From Actinomycetes bacterium (GTDB lineage Bacteria; Actinomycetota; Actinomycetes; S36-B12): a stretch of DNA of 64,000 nt. Below are positions 54,961-64,000 of this stretch, piece by piece. Within the stretch, counting starts at the first letter, position 1; the number at the start of each line of letters is the position of its first letter. A program made the translations under genes and the position numbers. The DNA lies in contig JAHECS010000003.1 in the NCBI GenBank assembly GCA_024641635.1, forward strand, positions 1-64,000. The letters are read 5' to 3'. The notes under the pieces were generated by a model. The model saw only the letters and a program-made list of their open reading frames with translations. It had not been told where the DNA came from and searched no databases.

Positions 54961-54995
54961 ATCGCAACTGTTTGCGATGTAGTCACGATATATCG
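54961..54995. promoter_or_regulatory. putative PadR autoregulatory operator (two palindromes)
   Basis: ATCGCAA-ctgt-TTGCGAT (54961-54978) and CGATATATCG (54986-54995), directly upstream of the PadR gene in an AT-rich patch. Confidence 0.55.
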
Positions 54996-55049
54996 CGTCA
55001 ATACCGCTGTCAAGTGATGGGGTGATCTCTGGGAAATGGGGGGTGAGGG

Positions 55050-55122
55050 TGGAGGCTAGGGGACTCGAACCCCTGACTTCTGCCTTGCAAAGGCAGCGCT
55101 CTACCAGCTGAGCTAAGCCCCC
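55050..55122 (-). tRNA. tRNA-Ala(TGC), CCA not encoded
   Basis: Reverse strand GGGGGCTTAGCTCAGCTGGTAGAGCGCTGCCTTTGCAAGGCAGAAGTCAGGGGTTCGAGTCCCCTAGCCTCCA. Confidence 0.97.
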
Positions 55123-55168
55123 GTGGTACCTCGTGTCAGGTCACCGGGAACGAGTTGTACGACGAGGG

Positions 55169-55294
55169 TCAGCGGAGGTCGGGCTCCATGGTGGCCTCGG
55201 ACCAGAGGTCCTGCTCGGCCTTCTTGGCCATGACCTGTCGGTACACGACGTAGCCGACGCCAGCGAGGATGACGAGGAGGAGGAGCTTCTTCAT
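55169..55294 (-). CDS. DLW-39-like small membrane protein, 41 aa
   Basis: Reverse strand MKKLLLLVILAGVGYVVYRQVMAKKAEQDLWSEATMEPDLR*; absent from the ORF track; DLW motif and location between tRNA-Ile and tRNA-Ala. Confidence 0.8.
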   Translation of the reverse strand: MKKLLLLVILAGVGYVVYRQVMAKKAEQDLWSEATMEPDLR

Positions 55295-55324
55295 GTGACG
55301 AGCCTACCTTCGGACGAATGCGGG

Positions 55325-55402
55325 TGGTGGGCCTAGGTGGACTTGAACCACCGACCTCTTCCTTATCAGGGAAGCGCTCTAACCAAACTGAGCTATAGGC
55401 CC
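55325..55402 (-). tRNA. tRNA-Ile(GAT), CCA encoded
   Basis: Reverse strand GGGCCTATAGCTCAGTTTGGTTAGAGCGCTTCCCTGATAAGGAAGAGGTCGGTGGTTCAAGTCCACCTAGGCCCACCA. Confidence 0.97.
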
Positions 55403-55454
55403 GAACGTCGGCAGAGACTACCCGACTCCTCCGGGCTGCCGGAAACCGGTCAGA

Positions 55455-55847
55455 TCACGGCTCGTCCGACAGGACGACCTCGATCCCGCCGGTCAGTCCG
55501 ACCATGAGGTTGTACATGATCGCGAACAGGGTCGCCAGCAACGAGACCAGGATGATCTCGACCGACGCGACGATGATCGCGACGCCCATGACGCGCGAGA
55601 GCTCGAGGTAGCTGAGCAGGTCGAAGCCGGTGGTAGCCGTGCCGATGACCTCGTCGAACGTCCGCGAGATGGTGACGAAGAACCCCGTGACATCGAGGAC
55701 CCACCACAGGGCGGCGACCGCGACGACGATGACGATGCCGAGGGCGAGGGCGAGCAGGAAGGCCGCCTTCGTCACCGACCAGGGGTCCACCCGGGTGACG
55801 TAGAGCCGCGCTCTCCTGGGCGCGCGGGTCCCGTCACCGGAGGTCAC
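55455..55847 (-). CDS. DUF3566 domain-containing membrane protein
   Basis: [46 protein letters not shown]; immediately downstream of gyrA. Confidence 0.93.
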   Translation of the reverse strand: MTSGDGTRAPRRARLYVTRVDPWSVTKAAFLLALALGIVIVVAVAALWWVLDVTGFFVTISRTFDEVIGTATTGFDLLSYLELSRVMGVAIIVASVEIILVSLLATLFAIMYNLMVGLTGGIEVVLSDEP

Positions 55848-58426
55848 TCGACCGCCTCACCGTCGGCCGTGCTCCCGACAGCGTCGCCGCCGTCGGGCAC
55901 GTCCGTGACCGCCTGCTCGGCACCGGACTCGTCGCCCTCCTCGTCCACATCGGACTCACCACCACGGGCAACGGCAACGACGGCGTCGTCCCCCGTGAGG
56001 TTCATCAGCGTGACGCCCATGGTGTCACGCCCGGACGGCCGGACCTCCCCGACACGAGTGCGGATGACCACGCCGTTGGATGCGATGGCGAACAGCTGGT
56101 CGTCCTCGTCGCACACCATGGCGCCCACGAGGGAACCACGGCCCTCGACCAGCTTCATGGCACGCACACCGAGGATTCCTCGGCCCTTGGCTGCCCATTC
56201 CTCCACCCTCGTGCGCTTGGCGAAGCCGCCGTCGGTCACGGTCACGACGTAGGTGCCCGGCCGCACGACGTCCATGGCCAGCAGGTCGTCGTCGCCTCGG
56301 AAACGCATGCCGATGACCCCGCTGGTCGCCCGACCCATCGGCCTCAGCGTCTCGTCGTCGGCAGTGAACCGGGCCGACATCCCCTTGCGCGACACCAGGA
56401 GCAGGTCGTCGGACTCCGACACCAGCTGCGCCGAGATGAGCTCGTCGTCGTCGGAGAGGTTGATGGCGATGATGCCGCCCTGGCGGTTGGAGTCGTACTC
56501 ACTGAGCCGGGTCTTCTTGACCAGTCCCTTGCGGGTCGCGAGGACGAGGTAGTCGGCTGTTCCGTAGTCCGGCATCGCCAGCACCTGTGCGATCGCCTCG
56601 TCGCCCTGGAAGGCGAGCAGGTTCGCCACGTGCTGACCCCGCGCGTCACGACCTGAGTCCGGCAGCTGGTAGGCCTTCGCGCGGTAGACCCTGCCCTTGT
56701 TGGTGAAGAACAGGATCCAGTGGTGCGTCGTGCTGACGAACAGGTGCTCGACGACGTCGTCCTGGCGCAGGGAGGCCCCGCGGACGCCCTTGCCGCCGCG
56801 GCGCTGGGACCGGTACAGCTCGGACTTCGTGCGCTTCGCGTACCCACCCGACGTGATGGTGACGACGACGTCCTCCTCGGCGATGAGGTCCTCGTCGGCC
56901 ACGTCGCCGTCCCACGGGGCGAAGGCCGTACGGCGTTCATCCCCGTACTTCTCCGTGATCTCGGTGAGCTCGGCGGCCACGATCGAGCGCTGGCGCGCCT
57001 CGCTGGAGAGGATGTCGTTGTAGTCCGCGATCCGGGTCATCAACTCCTCGTACTCGTCGATGATCTTCTGCCGCTCGAGCGCCGCAAGGCGGCGAAGCTG
57101 CATGTCCAGGATGGCGGTCGACTGGATCTCGTCGATGTCGAGGAGCTCCATGAGACCCGCCCGAGCATCCTCCACCGTGGCGGAGGCGCGGATGAGGGCG
57201 ATCACGTCGTCGAGCGCATCCAGGGCCTTCAGGTACCCGCGCAGGATGTGCGCGCGCTCCTCGGCCTTGCGCAACCGGTAGCGGGTCCGGCGCTGGATGA
57301 CCTCGATCTGGTGGGCGACCCAGTACCGGACGAACTGCTCGAGGGTCAGCGTGCGGGGCACGCCGTCCACCAGTGCGAGCATGTTGGCGCCGAAGTTGTC
57401 CTGGAGCTGCGTGTGGCGGTACAGCTGGTTGAGGACCACCTGGGCGACGGCATCGCGCTTGAGCTCGATGATCAGCCGCATGCCCGTGCGCGAGGACGAG
57501 TCGTCGCGCACGTCGGAGATACCGGTGATCTTGCCCTCGCCGACGAGCTCCGCGATCCGCAGCAGCAGGTTGTCGGGGTTGACCTGGTACGGCAGCTGCG
57601 TGACCACGAGGATCTGCCGCCCGCGCGCGTCCTCGTCGACCTCGACGACCGCCCGCATCGTGATCGAGCCGCGACCGGTGCGGTAGGCGTCGTCGATGCC
57701 GCGACGGCCCACGATCATCGCGCCGGTGGGGAAGTCTGGCCCGGAGATGCGCTCCATGAGCGCGGCGAGCCGCTCCTCGCGATCGGCCTCGGGGTTCTCC
57801 AGCAGCCACAGGGCACCGGAGGCCACCTCGCGGAGGTTGTGCGGAGGGATGTTCGTCGCCATGCCGACGGCGATGCCGGAGCTGCCGTTGACCAGCAGGT
57901 TCGGGAACCTGGCGGGCAGGACCAGCGGCTCGAGCGTGCGGCCGTCGTAGTTCGGTCCGAAGTCGACCGTCTCCTCGTCGATGTCCCGGACCATCTCCAT
58001 GGCCAGCGGAGCCATCCGGCACTCCGTGTAGCGCTGGGCGGCCGGCGGGTCGTTCCCCGGCGAGCCGAAGTTGCCCTGGCCCTGCACGAGCGGATACCGC
58101 AGCGACCATGGCTGTGCCAGGCGGACGAGGGCGTCGTAGATGGCACTGTCGCCGTGCGGGTGGTAGCTGCCCATGACGTCGCCGACGACCCGGGCGCTCT
58201 TGGAGAAGTTGCGGTCGGGGCGGTAGCCGCCGTCGTACATCGCGTAGATCACGCGGCGGTGTACCGGCTTCAGTCCGTCGCGGACGTCCGGGAGTGCACG
58301 CGACACGATGACGGACATCGAGTAGTCCAGGTACGACCGCTGCATCTCGGTCTGGAGGTCGACCGGATCGATGCGTCCGTGCGGGCCGTGGTCCACCACG
58401 TCCTCGGTGTCGATGTCGTCAGCCAC
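55844..58426 (-). CDS. gyrA: DNA gyrase subunit A
   Basis: [87 protein letters not shown] (QRDR, Tyr), C-terminal beta-pinwheel. Confidence 0.98.
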   Translation of the reverse strand: MADDIDTEDVVDHGPHGRIDPVDLQTEMQRSYLDYSMSVIVSRALPDVRDGLKPVHRRVIYAMYDGGYRPDRNFSKSARVVGDVMGSYHPHGDSAIYDALVRLAQPWSLRYPLVQGQGNFGSPGNDPPAAQRYTECRMAPLAMEMVRDIDEETVDFGPNYDGRTLEPLVLPARFPNLLVNGSSGIAVGMATNIPPHNLREVASGALWLLENPEADREERLAALMERISGPDFPTGAMIVGRRGIDDAYRTGRGSITMRAVVEVDEDARGRQILVVTQLPYQVNPDNLLLRIAELVGEGKITGISDVRDDSSSRTGMRLIIELKRDAVAQVVLNQLYRHTQLQDNFGANMLALVDGVPRTLTLEQFVRYWVAHQIEVIQRRTRYRLRKAEERAHILRGYLKALDALDDVIALIRASATVEDARAGLMELLDIDEIQSTAILDMQLRRLAALERQKIIDEYEELMTRIADYNDILSSEARQRSIVAAELTEITEKYGDERRTAFAPWDGDVADEDLIAEEDVVVTITSGGYAKRTKSELYRSQRRGGKGVRGASLRQDDVVEHLFVSTTHHWILFFTNKGRVYRAKAYQLPDSGRDARGQHVANLLAFQGDEAIAQVLAMPDYGTADYLVLATRKGLVKKTRLSEYDSNRQGGIIAINLSDDDELISAQLVSESDDLLLVSRKGMSARFTADDETLRPMGRATSGVIGMRFRGDDDLLAMDVVRPGTYVVTVTDGGFAKRTRVEEWAAKGRGILGVRAMKLVEGRGSLVGAMVCDEDDQLFAIASNGVVIRTRVGEVRPSGRDTMGVTLMNLTGDDAVVAVARGGESDVDEEGDESGAEQAVTDVPDGGDAVGSTADGEAVE

Positions 58427-58474
58427 GAGGGGCCTCCATCTGTCGTTGGTGCATTGGTCGGTGGCCGGTCGTGG

Positions 58475-60439
58475 CTAGATGTCGAGGAAGCGCACGTCGC
58501 GGGCGTTCTGCTGGATGAAGTTGCGTCGGGACTCGACGTCCTCACCCATGAGGACGCTGAACATCTCGTCGGCCTGGGCGGCGTCGTCGATGGTGACCCG
58601 CTGCAGGATGCGTCGCGCCGGGTCCATCGTGGTCTCCCAGAGCTCGTCGGCATTCATCTCGCCGAGGCCCTTGTACCGCTGGATGGCCTCCTCCTTCGGC
58701 AGGCGGCGGCCGGCTGCGAGACCAGCCTCCATCAGCGCCTCGCGTTCGCGCTCGGTGTAGGCGAAGTCGGCCACCTCACGCGACCACTTGATCTTGTACA
58801 GCGGCGGCTGGGCGAGGTAGACGTAGCCCTGCTCCACCAACGGCTTCATGAAGCGGAACAGCAGGGTCAGCAGCAGCGTGCGGATGTGCTGGCCGTCGAC
58901 ATCGGCGTCGGCCATGAGCACGACCTTGTGGTAGCGCAGCCGGTTGATGTCGAACTCGTCCTGGATGCCGGTACCGAAGGCAGAGATGAGGGCCTGCACC
59001 TCGTTGTTCTGCAGGACCTTGTCGATGCGCGCCTTCTCGACATTGATGATCTTTCCGCGGATGGGCAGGATCGCCTGGGTTCGCGGATCGCGGCCCTGAC
59101 GGGCCGACCCCCCCGCCGAGTCGCCCTCGACGATGAAGACCTCGCACTCCTCCGGCTCGCGACTGGAGCAGTCGATCAGCTTGCCGGGCATCCCCGCGCC
59201 ACCGAGCAGGCCCTTGCGGTTGCGGGCGAGGTCGCGAGCCTTGCGGGCGGCGATGCGCGCCGTGGCAGCGTTGACCGACTTGCGGGCGATCTCCTTGCCC
59301 TCTGCCGGGTTCTTCTCGAGCCACTCGCCGAGCTGGTCGTTGACGACCTTCTGGACGAAGGTCTTCATCTCCGTGTTGCCCAGCTTGGCCTTGGTCTGCC
59401 CCTCGAACTGGGGCTCGGCCATCTTGACGCTCACGATCGCCGTGAGTCCCTCGCGGATGTCGTCACCGCTGAGGTTCGGGTCCTTCTCCTTGAGGATGTT
59501 CCACTCGCGCGCGAACTTGTTCATCAGCGACGTCAGCGCCGCACGGAAGCCCTCCTCATGGGTGCCCCCCTCGGTGGTGTTGATCGTGTTCGCGAACGTG
59601 TACACCGACTCTGCGTAGGTGTTGTTCCACTGCATCGCGATCTCAGCGCTCATCCGCTTGTCGTCGGACTCGCTCTCGATGTCGATGACGCTGGGGTTCG
59701 CCACCCCCTTGCTGGCATTGATGTGGGCGACGAAGTCCGCGATGCCGCCGTCGTAGTGATACATCACCCGGCGCACCTGCTCGACCTCGTCGGCGTCCTC
59801 GAGGACCGTCTCGCTGACGTGAACGCGCTCGTCGATGAGTTCCAGGGAAAGGCCCTTGTTGAGGAAGGCCATCTCCTGGAAGCGCCGGGCGAGGGTCGTG
59901 AAGTCGTAGTGCGTGGTCTCGAAGATGACGTCGTCGGCCCAGAACGTGACGACCGTGCCGGTGTGGTCGGTGGGCTCCTCCTTGGCGAGCGGGGCCTGGG
60001 GGACCCCGTGCACGTAGGACTGCCGGAAGACGTGCCCCTCGCGGCGCACCTCCACGTTGAGCCGGGTGGAGAGGGCATTCACGACGGAGACGCCCACGCC
60101 GTGCAGGCCGCCGGACACCGAGTAGCCACTGCCGCCGAACTTGCCACCGGCGTGGAGGACGGTCAGCACCACCTCGACGGCCGGCTTGCCCTCGCTCTCC
60201 ACGATGTCGACCGGGATCCCGCGCCCGTCGTCCACGACGCGAACGCCACCGTCGGACAGAAGGGTCACCGTGATGGTCGAGGCGTAGCCCGCCATGGCCT
60301 CGTCGACCGAGTTGTCGACCACCTCGTACACGAGGTGGTGCAGACCCCGCTCGCCGGTGGATCCGATGTACATGCCGGGGCGCTTGCGGACCGCGTCCAG
60401 GCCTTCCAGAACCGTGATCGCGCTGGCGTCATAGGACAC
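58475..60439 (-). CDS. gyrB: DNA gyrase subunit B
   Basis: [85 protein letters not shown]; start set at GTG 60439. Confidence 0.98.
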   Translation of the reverse strand: MSYDASAITVLEGLDAVRKRPGMYIGSTGERGLHHLVYEVVDNSVDEAMAGYASTITVTLLSDGGVRVVDDGRGIPVDIVESEGKPAVEVVLTVLHAGGKFGGSGYSVSGGLHGVGVSVVNALSTRLNVEVRREGHVFRQSYVHGVPQAPLAKEEPTDHTGTVVTFWADDVIFETTHYDFTTLARRFQEMAFLNKGLSLELIDERVHVSETVLEDADEVEQVRRVMYHYDGGIADFVAHINASKGVANPSVIDIESESDDKRMSAEIAMQWNNTYAESVYTFANTINTTEGGTHEEGFRAALTSLMNKFAREWNILKEKDPNLSGDDIREGLTAIVSVKMAEPQFEGQTKAKLGNTEMKTFVQKVVNDQLGEWLEKNPAEGKEIARKSVNAATARIAARKARDLARNRKGLLGGAGMPGKLIDCSSREPEECEVFIVEGDSAGGSARQGRDPRTQAILPIRGKIINVEKARIDKVLQNNEVQALISAFGTGIQDEFDINRLRYHKVVLMADADVDGQHIRTLLLTLLFRFMKPLVEQGYVYLAQPPLYKIKWSREVADFAYTEREREALMEAGLAAGRRLPKEEAIQRYKGLGEMNADELWETTMDPARRILQRVTIDDAAQADEMFSVLMGEDVESRRNFIQQNARDVRFLDI

Positions 60440-60635
60440 GGCTGGCGGGCCTCCTCGGGGGAACGGAACACCGCCGGCTGCGGGTTCGGTCGATTCCGTC
60501 AGTCTACCTGTTCGCCCGGACATCGAATGCCACGCCACGGGGCATGGGGGCCGATTTCAGCCAACGACCCCCCCACCCATGACCAGCCATACGGAATTAC
60601 GGCACTAGCGTGGCCCAGATGCCTTCACGGGCCTT

Positions 60636-61112
60636 CTAGCCATACGTATCGCGTGGTCCGCGACCCTTGACGCGACGTGGCCCGGCCCCCCACGAGGGTG
60701 CCTGCGGTCCCCTGATCCTGATCGCCCGGACCACCCCCGCGCCGATGCGGTCATCGACCGCCCGGTGGACCTGGGGAAGCAGCAGCCGCACCTGGGTCGC
60801 CCAGGTCGTCGACTCGGCCTGGAGCACGAGCTCACCCTCGGCGAAGGACACCGGAACGACGTGCTCGGCGAGATCCTCGCCGACGATCTGCGACCACTGC
60901 CCCATGAGCGTGGCCACTGCCGACTGGTCCTGCCACCCCTGATCGCGAACGAGCCCGTCGAGGGCCTCGGCAAGCGGCTGCGGATCCCGGGAGCCGGACG
61001 AAGGAGCGCCCGACCGGCGACCCTGCCCCTTCTTCGCGCGGGGCGTGGAACGGGTCGCACGCCTGAGTGCGGCCGAGGCCGCCTCGGCCGCGGGATCGAC
61101 CGGCTCAGCCAT
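60636..61112 (-). CDS. DUF721 domain-containing protein
   Basis: LVRDQGWQDQSAVATLMGQWSQIVGEDLAEHVVPVSFAEGELVLQAESTTWATQVRLLLPQV; between recF and gyrB. Confidence 0.93.
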   Translation of the reverse strand: MAEPVDPAAEAASAALRRATRSTPRAKKGQGRRSGAPSSGSRDPQPLAEALDGLVRDQGWQDQSAVATLMGQWSQIVGEDLAEHVVPVSFAEGELVLQAESTTWATQVRLLLPQVHRAVDDRIGAGVVRAIRIRGPQAPSWGAGPRRVKGRGPRDTYG

Positions 61113-62247
61113 CCGACACCGTCCCCCGGCTGACGACGAGGCGTCGTCCGTCCAGCTCAGCAGGGACATCCTCGACGACAGCCGCAGTCAGCAGGACCTG
61201 GGTGCCCTGGGCCACTCGCTCGCTGAGACGTCTCCGCCGCACGGTGTCGAGCTCCGCGAAGACGTCGTCGAGGATGAGCACCGGATCCTCTCCATCCGAC
61301 CTGAGGACCTCGAGACTGGCGAGGCGCAGCCCGAGCGCGATGGACCACGACTCCCCGTGCGACGCGAACCCCCGCGCCGGCAGATCACCGAGGCTCAGGA
61401 GCATGTCATCGCGGTGCGGGCCGACGAGTGTCACTCCACGGTCCAGCTCGTCCTTCCGCCGTCGCTCGATGCCGACAAGCAGGGCGTCCTGCCACACCTG
61501 CCGATCGGTGGACGGCTCGACCTCGGGACCAAGCGCGGACACGTACGTGGCACCCACATCGGATGAGCTCACCGCCTCGGCTCCGCCGGCGATGAGCGCG
61601 TAGGCATCGACCAGGTGCGGACGAAGGAGGTTCAGGAGGGCGACGCGTGCCGCCACGATCTCTCCGCCCGCCTGGGCAAGCTGCTCGTCCCAGACCTGAA
61701 GCGTTCTGGTGATCTCGTCGATTCCCGCCCGCCGGGCCGCGCCCGACGACTTCAGAAGTGCGTTGCGCTGCTTGAGGATTCGCTCGTAGTCAGTCTTGAC
61801 GCCCTGCATCCGCGGGTTGCGCTGCACGAGCAGTTCGTCGAGGTAGCGGCGACGATCCGACGGGTCGCCCTTGACCAGTGCCAGGTCCTCCGGAGCGAAC
61901 ACCACCGTATGCAGGATCCCCAGGACGTCGCGGGCCCTCGTCACGGTCGACCGGTTGACGCGTGCCCGGTTGGCGCGACCCGGGTTGATCTCCAGCTCGA
62001 TGACCATGGTGCGGGTGTCGCGCGTGACGTCGACGCCGATGATCGCGCGCTCGGCTCCCGATCGGACCAACGGCGCATCCGACGCAACCCGATGGCTACC
62101 GAGCATCGAGGCGTAGGCGACCGCCTCGACCAGATTCGTCTTGCCCTGGCCGTTCTGCCCGACGAACGTCGTGACGCCTGGCGTCAGGCTGATATCCGCG
62201 GACTCATACGACCGGAAGTCGGTGAGTCGCAGCCCCGCCACCCACAC
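61105..62247 (-). CDS. recF: DNA replication/repair protein RecF
   Basis: LRLTDFRSYESADISLTPGVTTFVGQNGQGKTNLVEAVAYAS; PVLILDDVFAELDTVRRRRLSE; GTG start inferred. Confidence 0.97.
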   Translation of the reverse strand: MWVAGLRLTDFRSYESADISLTPGVTTFVGQNGQGKTNLVEAVAYASMLGSHRVASDAPLVRSGAERAIIGVDVTRDTRTMVIELEINPGRANRARVNRSTVTRARDVLGILHTVVFAPEDLALVKGDPSDRRRYLDELLVQRNPRMQGVKTDYERILKQRNALLKSSGAARRAGIDEITRTLQVWDEQLAQAGGEIVAARVALLNLLRPHLVDAYALIAGGAEAVSSSDVGATYVSALGPEVEPSTDRQVWQDALLVGIERRRKDELDRGVTLVGPHRDDMLLSLGDLPARGFASHGESWSIALGLRLASLEVLRSDGEDPVLILDDVFAELDTVRRRRLSERVAQGTQVLLTAAVVEDVPAELDGRRLVVSRGTVSDG

Positions 62248-62252
62248 GCGAC

Positions 62253-63383
62253 TCAGCCGGTGAGCCGGACGGGCATCAGGAGGTACTTGTAGTCGTCGAT
62301 GGACTGCTGCTCCTTGTCGACCGCCGTGAGAACGGCAGGTCGGGTCGCCTGAGTGAAGGAGAACCGGGTCGACTCCGATCCGGTGGCGGCAAGGCCGTCG
62401 AGCAGGTAGGCGGGGTTGAAGGCGATGTCGATCGCGTCGCCCTCGAGACCGCACTCGATGGCCTCGACGGCCTGGGCGTCGTCTCCGGCCCCGGCACGCA
62501 GGGTCAGCTCCGAGCCCTCGAATGCCAGGCGCACGGGGGTGTTGCGCTCCGCGACGAGGGCGACACGCTTCACGGCGTCCATCAGCATGGCCGTCTCGAC
62601 AGTGGCGATCGCAGCCGACTCGGTCGGGAGCAGCGATCGGTACTTGGGGAACTCGCCGTCGAGCAGCCGGGTCGTCGTCCGGCGACCGTGACCCTCGAAG
62701 CCGATGAGGCCCTCACCCGCGCCACCCGACGAGAGTGCGATGACGACGTCATCCACGTCTGCGAGCGACTTGGCGGTGTCCGCGAGCGTTCGTGCCGGGA
62801 CCAGGGCATGCGCCGAGATCGCCGGACTCTGCGGGCTCCAGGCGAACTCGCGTACGGCCAGGCGGTAGCGATCCGTGGCTGCAAGCACGATGCCGGCACC
62901 CTCGATCTCCATGCGTATGCCCGTGAGCGTCGGCAGGGTGTCGTCACGCCCCGCTGCGATGGCGACCTGGGCGACGGCGGCCGCGAAGGCAGGTCCGGAC
63001 ACCTCACCGGAAGCGGTCGGCATGACAGGCAGTTGCGGGTAGTCCTCGACAGGCAGGGTCGGCAGGGTGAACGACGACCGCCCACAGGTGATCGAGATCC
63101 TCGTGCCCTCGCTCTCGATGGTGACCGGAGCCGGCGGCAGGGAACGGGCGATATCAGCGAGGAGGCGACCAGACACCAGGGCGACACCCTCGGTGGCGAC
63201 ATCCGCGTCGATCTCGACGCGTCCGGAAACCTCGTAGTCGAAGCTGCTCAGGGTCAGGCCGTCGTCGCTCGCCGACAGGACGAGTCCGGCGAGGACCGGA
63301 AGGGAAGGTCGGGAGGGCAAAGTCCGTGCCGCCCATGCAACCGAGTCCGCGAGCACGTCGCGCTCGACCCGTAGCTTCACCAT
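62253..63383 (-). CDS. dnaN: DNA polymerase III beta sliding clamp
   Basis: VKLRVERDVLADSVAWAARTLPSRPSLPVLAGLVL; C-terminal YKYLLMPVRLTG. Confidence 0.98.
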   Translation of the reverse strand: MVKLRVERDVLADSVAWAARTLPSRPSLPVLAGLVLSASDDGLTLSSFDYEVSGRVEIDADVATEGVALVSGRLLADIARSLPPAPVTIESEGTRISITCGRSSFTLPTLPVEDYPQLPVMPTASGEVSGPAFAAAVAQVAIAAGRDDTLPTLTGIRMEIEGAGIVLAATDRYRLAVREFAWSPQSPAISAHALVPARTLADTAKSLADVDDVVIALSSGGAGEGLIGFEGHGRRTTTRLLDGEFPKYRSLLPTESAAIATVETAMLMDAVKRVALVAERNTPVRLAFEGSELTLRAGAGDDAQAVEAIECGLEGDAIDIAFNPAYLLDGLAATGSESTRFSFTQATRPAVLTAVDKEQQSIDDYKYLLMPVRLTG

Positions 63384-63880
63384 GTCCTCCAGTTCACCAG
63401 ATGAGGCGTCAGTCTTACAGGAAACAACGCGCTTGGCCTAGCAGGGTCCGAACCCGGGTGTTGGAGGAGGCGTCGGACTATCCACTGAAGGCAGGCTGGT
63501 TGTGGTTCGTCATCGATCATGCAGGTAGGTGTAGTCATCGTCATAGGTCCTGTGGACACGGTGGATAACTGAGCTTTCCGCTGGGTGACAGGCGTGTCGC
63601 CACCAGCAGGGGCTGGGGACAGACGGGGGCGGTCCTGTGGGCGTCTGTGGACGACCGACGCACGTCGATGATGCCTGCCGCCCGAGTCGGTCGTCTGTCC
63701 CCAGTCGCGGTGGATGGAGGGGTACGTATGAGCACGTTTATCCACAGGATGTACACGTCATGGGGAAAGCACCCGCCCTGGACGGTGGGACCAGCCCGAA
63801 CCGAGAAGTTATCCACAAGTGTGGACAGTGTGGGGACAGACTGATCAACCGAGATAAGTGTGACAGGAGAGTCACACGGG
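63384..63880. other. oriC-type dnaA-dnaN intergenic region with DnaA boxes
   Basis: Perfect TTATCCACA at 63738-63746 and 63809-63817; TTATCCACC (rc) at 63560-63568; one-mismatch TGTGGACAA at 63551-63559, 63646-63654, 63820-63828; flanked by dnaA and dnaN. Confidence 0.85.
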
Positions 63881-64000
63881 TCACATGGTTCGGGGTTGAG
63901 ACTTGATCCGGCTGGTGAGATCGGTGACCTGGTTGAACAGGCTGCGGCGCTCGGCCATGAGCTGCCGGATCTTCCGGTCGGCGTGCATCACGGTGGTGTG
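63881..64000 (-). CDS. dnaA: chromosomal replication initiator DnaA (C-terminal fragment, runs off window)
   Basis: Reverse strand [39 protein letters not shown]: DnaA domain IV (DHTTVxHA signature). Confidence 0.96.
   Translation of the reverse strand, partial: HTTVMHADRKIRQLMAERRSLFNQVTDLTSRIKSQPRTM

Noticed and set aside
56720-60670. 1316-aa plus-strand ORF
   Set aside because: Antisense to gyrA/gyrB; composition (Arg/His/Val/Asp-rich, no motifs) is typical of the shadow frame of high-GC genes.
63377-63906. Short ORFs within the dnaA-dnaN spacer (63377..63745 -, 63541..63816 -, 63637..63906 +, 63647..63844 +)
   Set aside because: They translate the DnaA-box/oriC region, overlap each other, and show no protein motifs.
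1-64000. CRISPR arrays, transposases/integrases, prophage or canonical defence genes
   Set aside because: No regularly spaced repeats, cas-like, transposase, integrase or restriction-modification motifs were seen in reading the ORFs; the tRNAs show no adjacent integrase.

Overview
High-GC actinobacterial chromosome segment next to the replication origin (genus not determinable from sequence alone). Right end (about 49.7-64 kb): dnaA (C-terminus only) - oriC-type spacer with DnaA boxes - dnaN - recF - DUF721 - gyrB - gyrA - DUF3566 - tRNA-Ile(GAT) - DLW-39-like microprotein - tRNA-Ala(TGC) - PadR regulator - cyclophilin - rhomboid protease - thiolase - crgA - DUF881 - trpG/pabA. Middle (42.4-49.7 kb): the conserved division/phospho-signalling operon fhaA-fhaB-pstP-rodA-pbpA-pknB, without pknA. 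30-42 kb is mixed housekeeping/metabolic content: methyltransferase, Fpg/Nei glycosylase, CoA-transferase, GDP-fucose synthase, two ABM proteins, geranylgeranyl-reductase-like FAD enzyme, EamA transporter, AdaA/Ogt-type fusion, degenerate GGDEF protein, META protein, HAD phosphatase, lytic transglycosylase and tRNA-Leu(CAG). The left 30 kb is an accessory cell-surface polysaccharide locus: gmd, rfbA, rfbC, many glycosyltransferases, a Wzm/Wzt ABC exporter with a C-terminal glycan-binding-type domain, a sulfotransferase-like protein, a GSAM-like aminotransferase, a DUF4012 protein, an FG-GAP-repeat secreted protein, a phosphoglycosyl transferase and tandem secreted glycosidase paralogs. The least-explained signals are: (i) the DUF4012 / membrane protein / FG-GAP / glycosidase block, in which each minus-strand transcription unit ends in a member of one family of long covarying hairpins; (ii) DnaA-box-like sites away from oriC, including an inverted pair next to crgA; (iii) recurrent -10 elements placed for leaderless transcription, including an overlapping divergent pair. 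Start codons were adjusted by eye where the ORF track extended into the upstream gene. No database search was run; family names come from recognising motifs.
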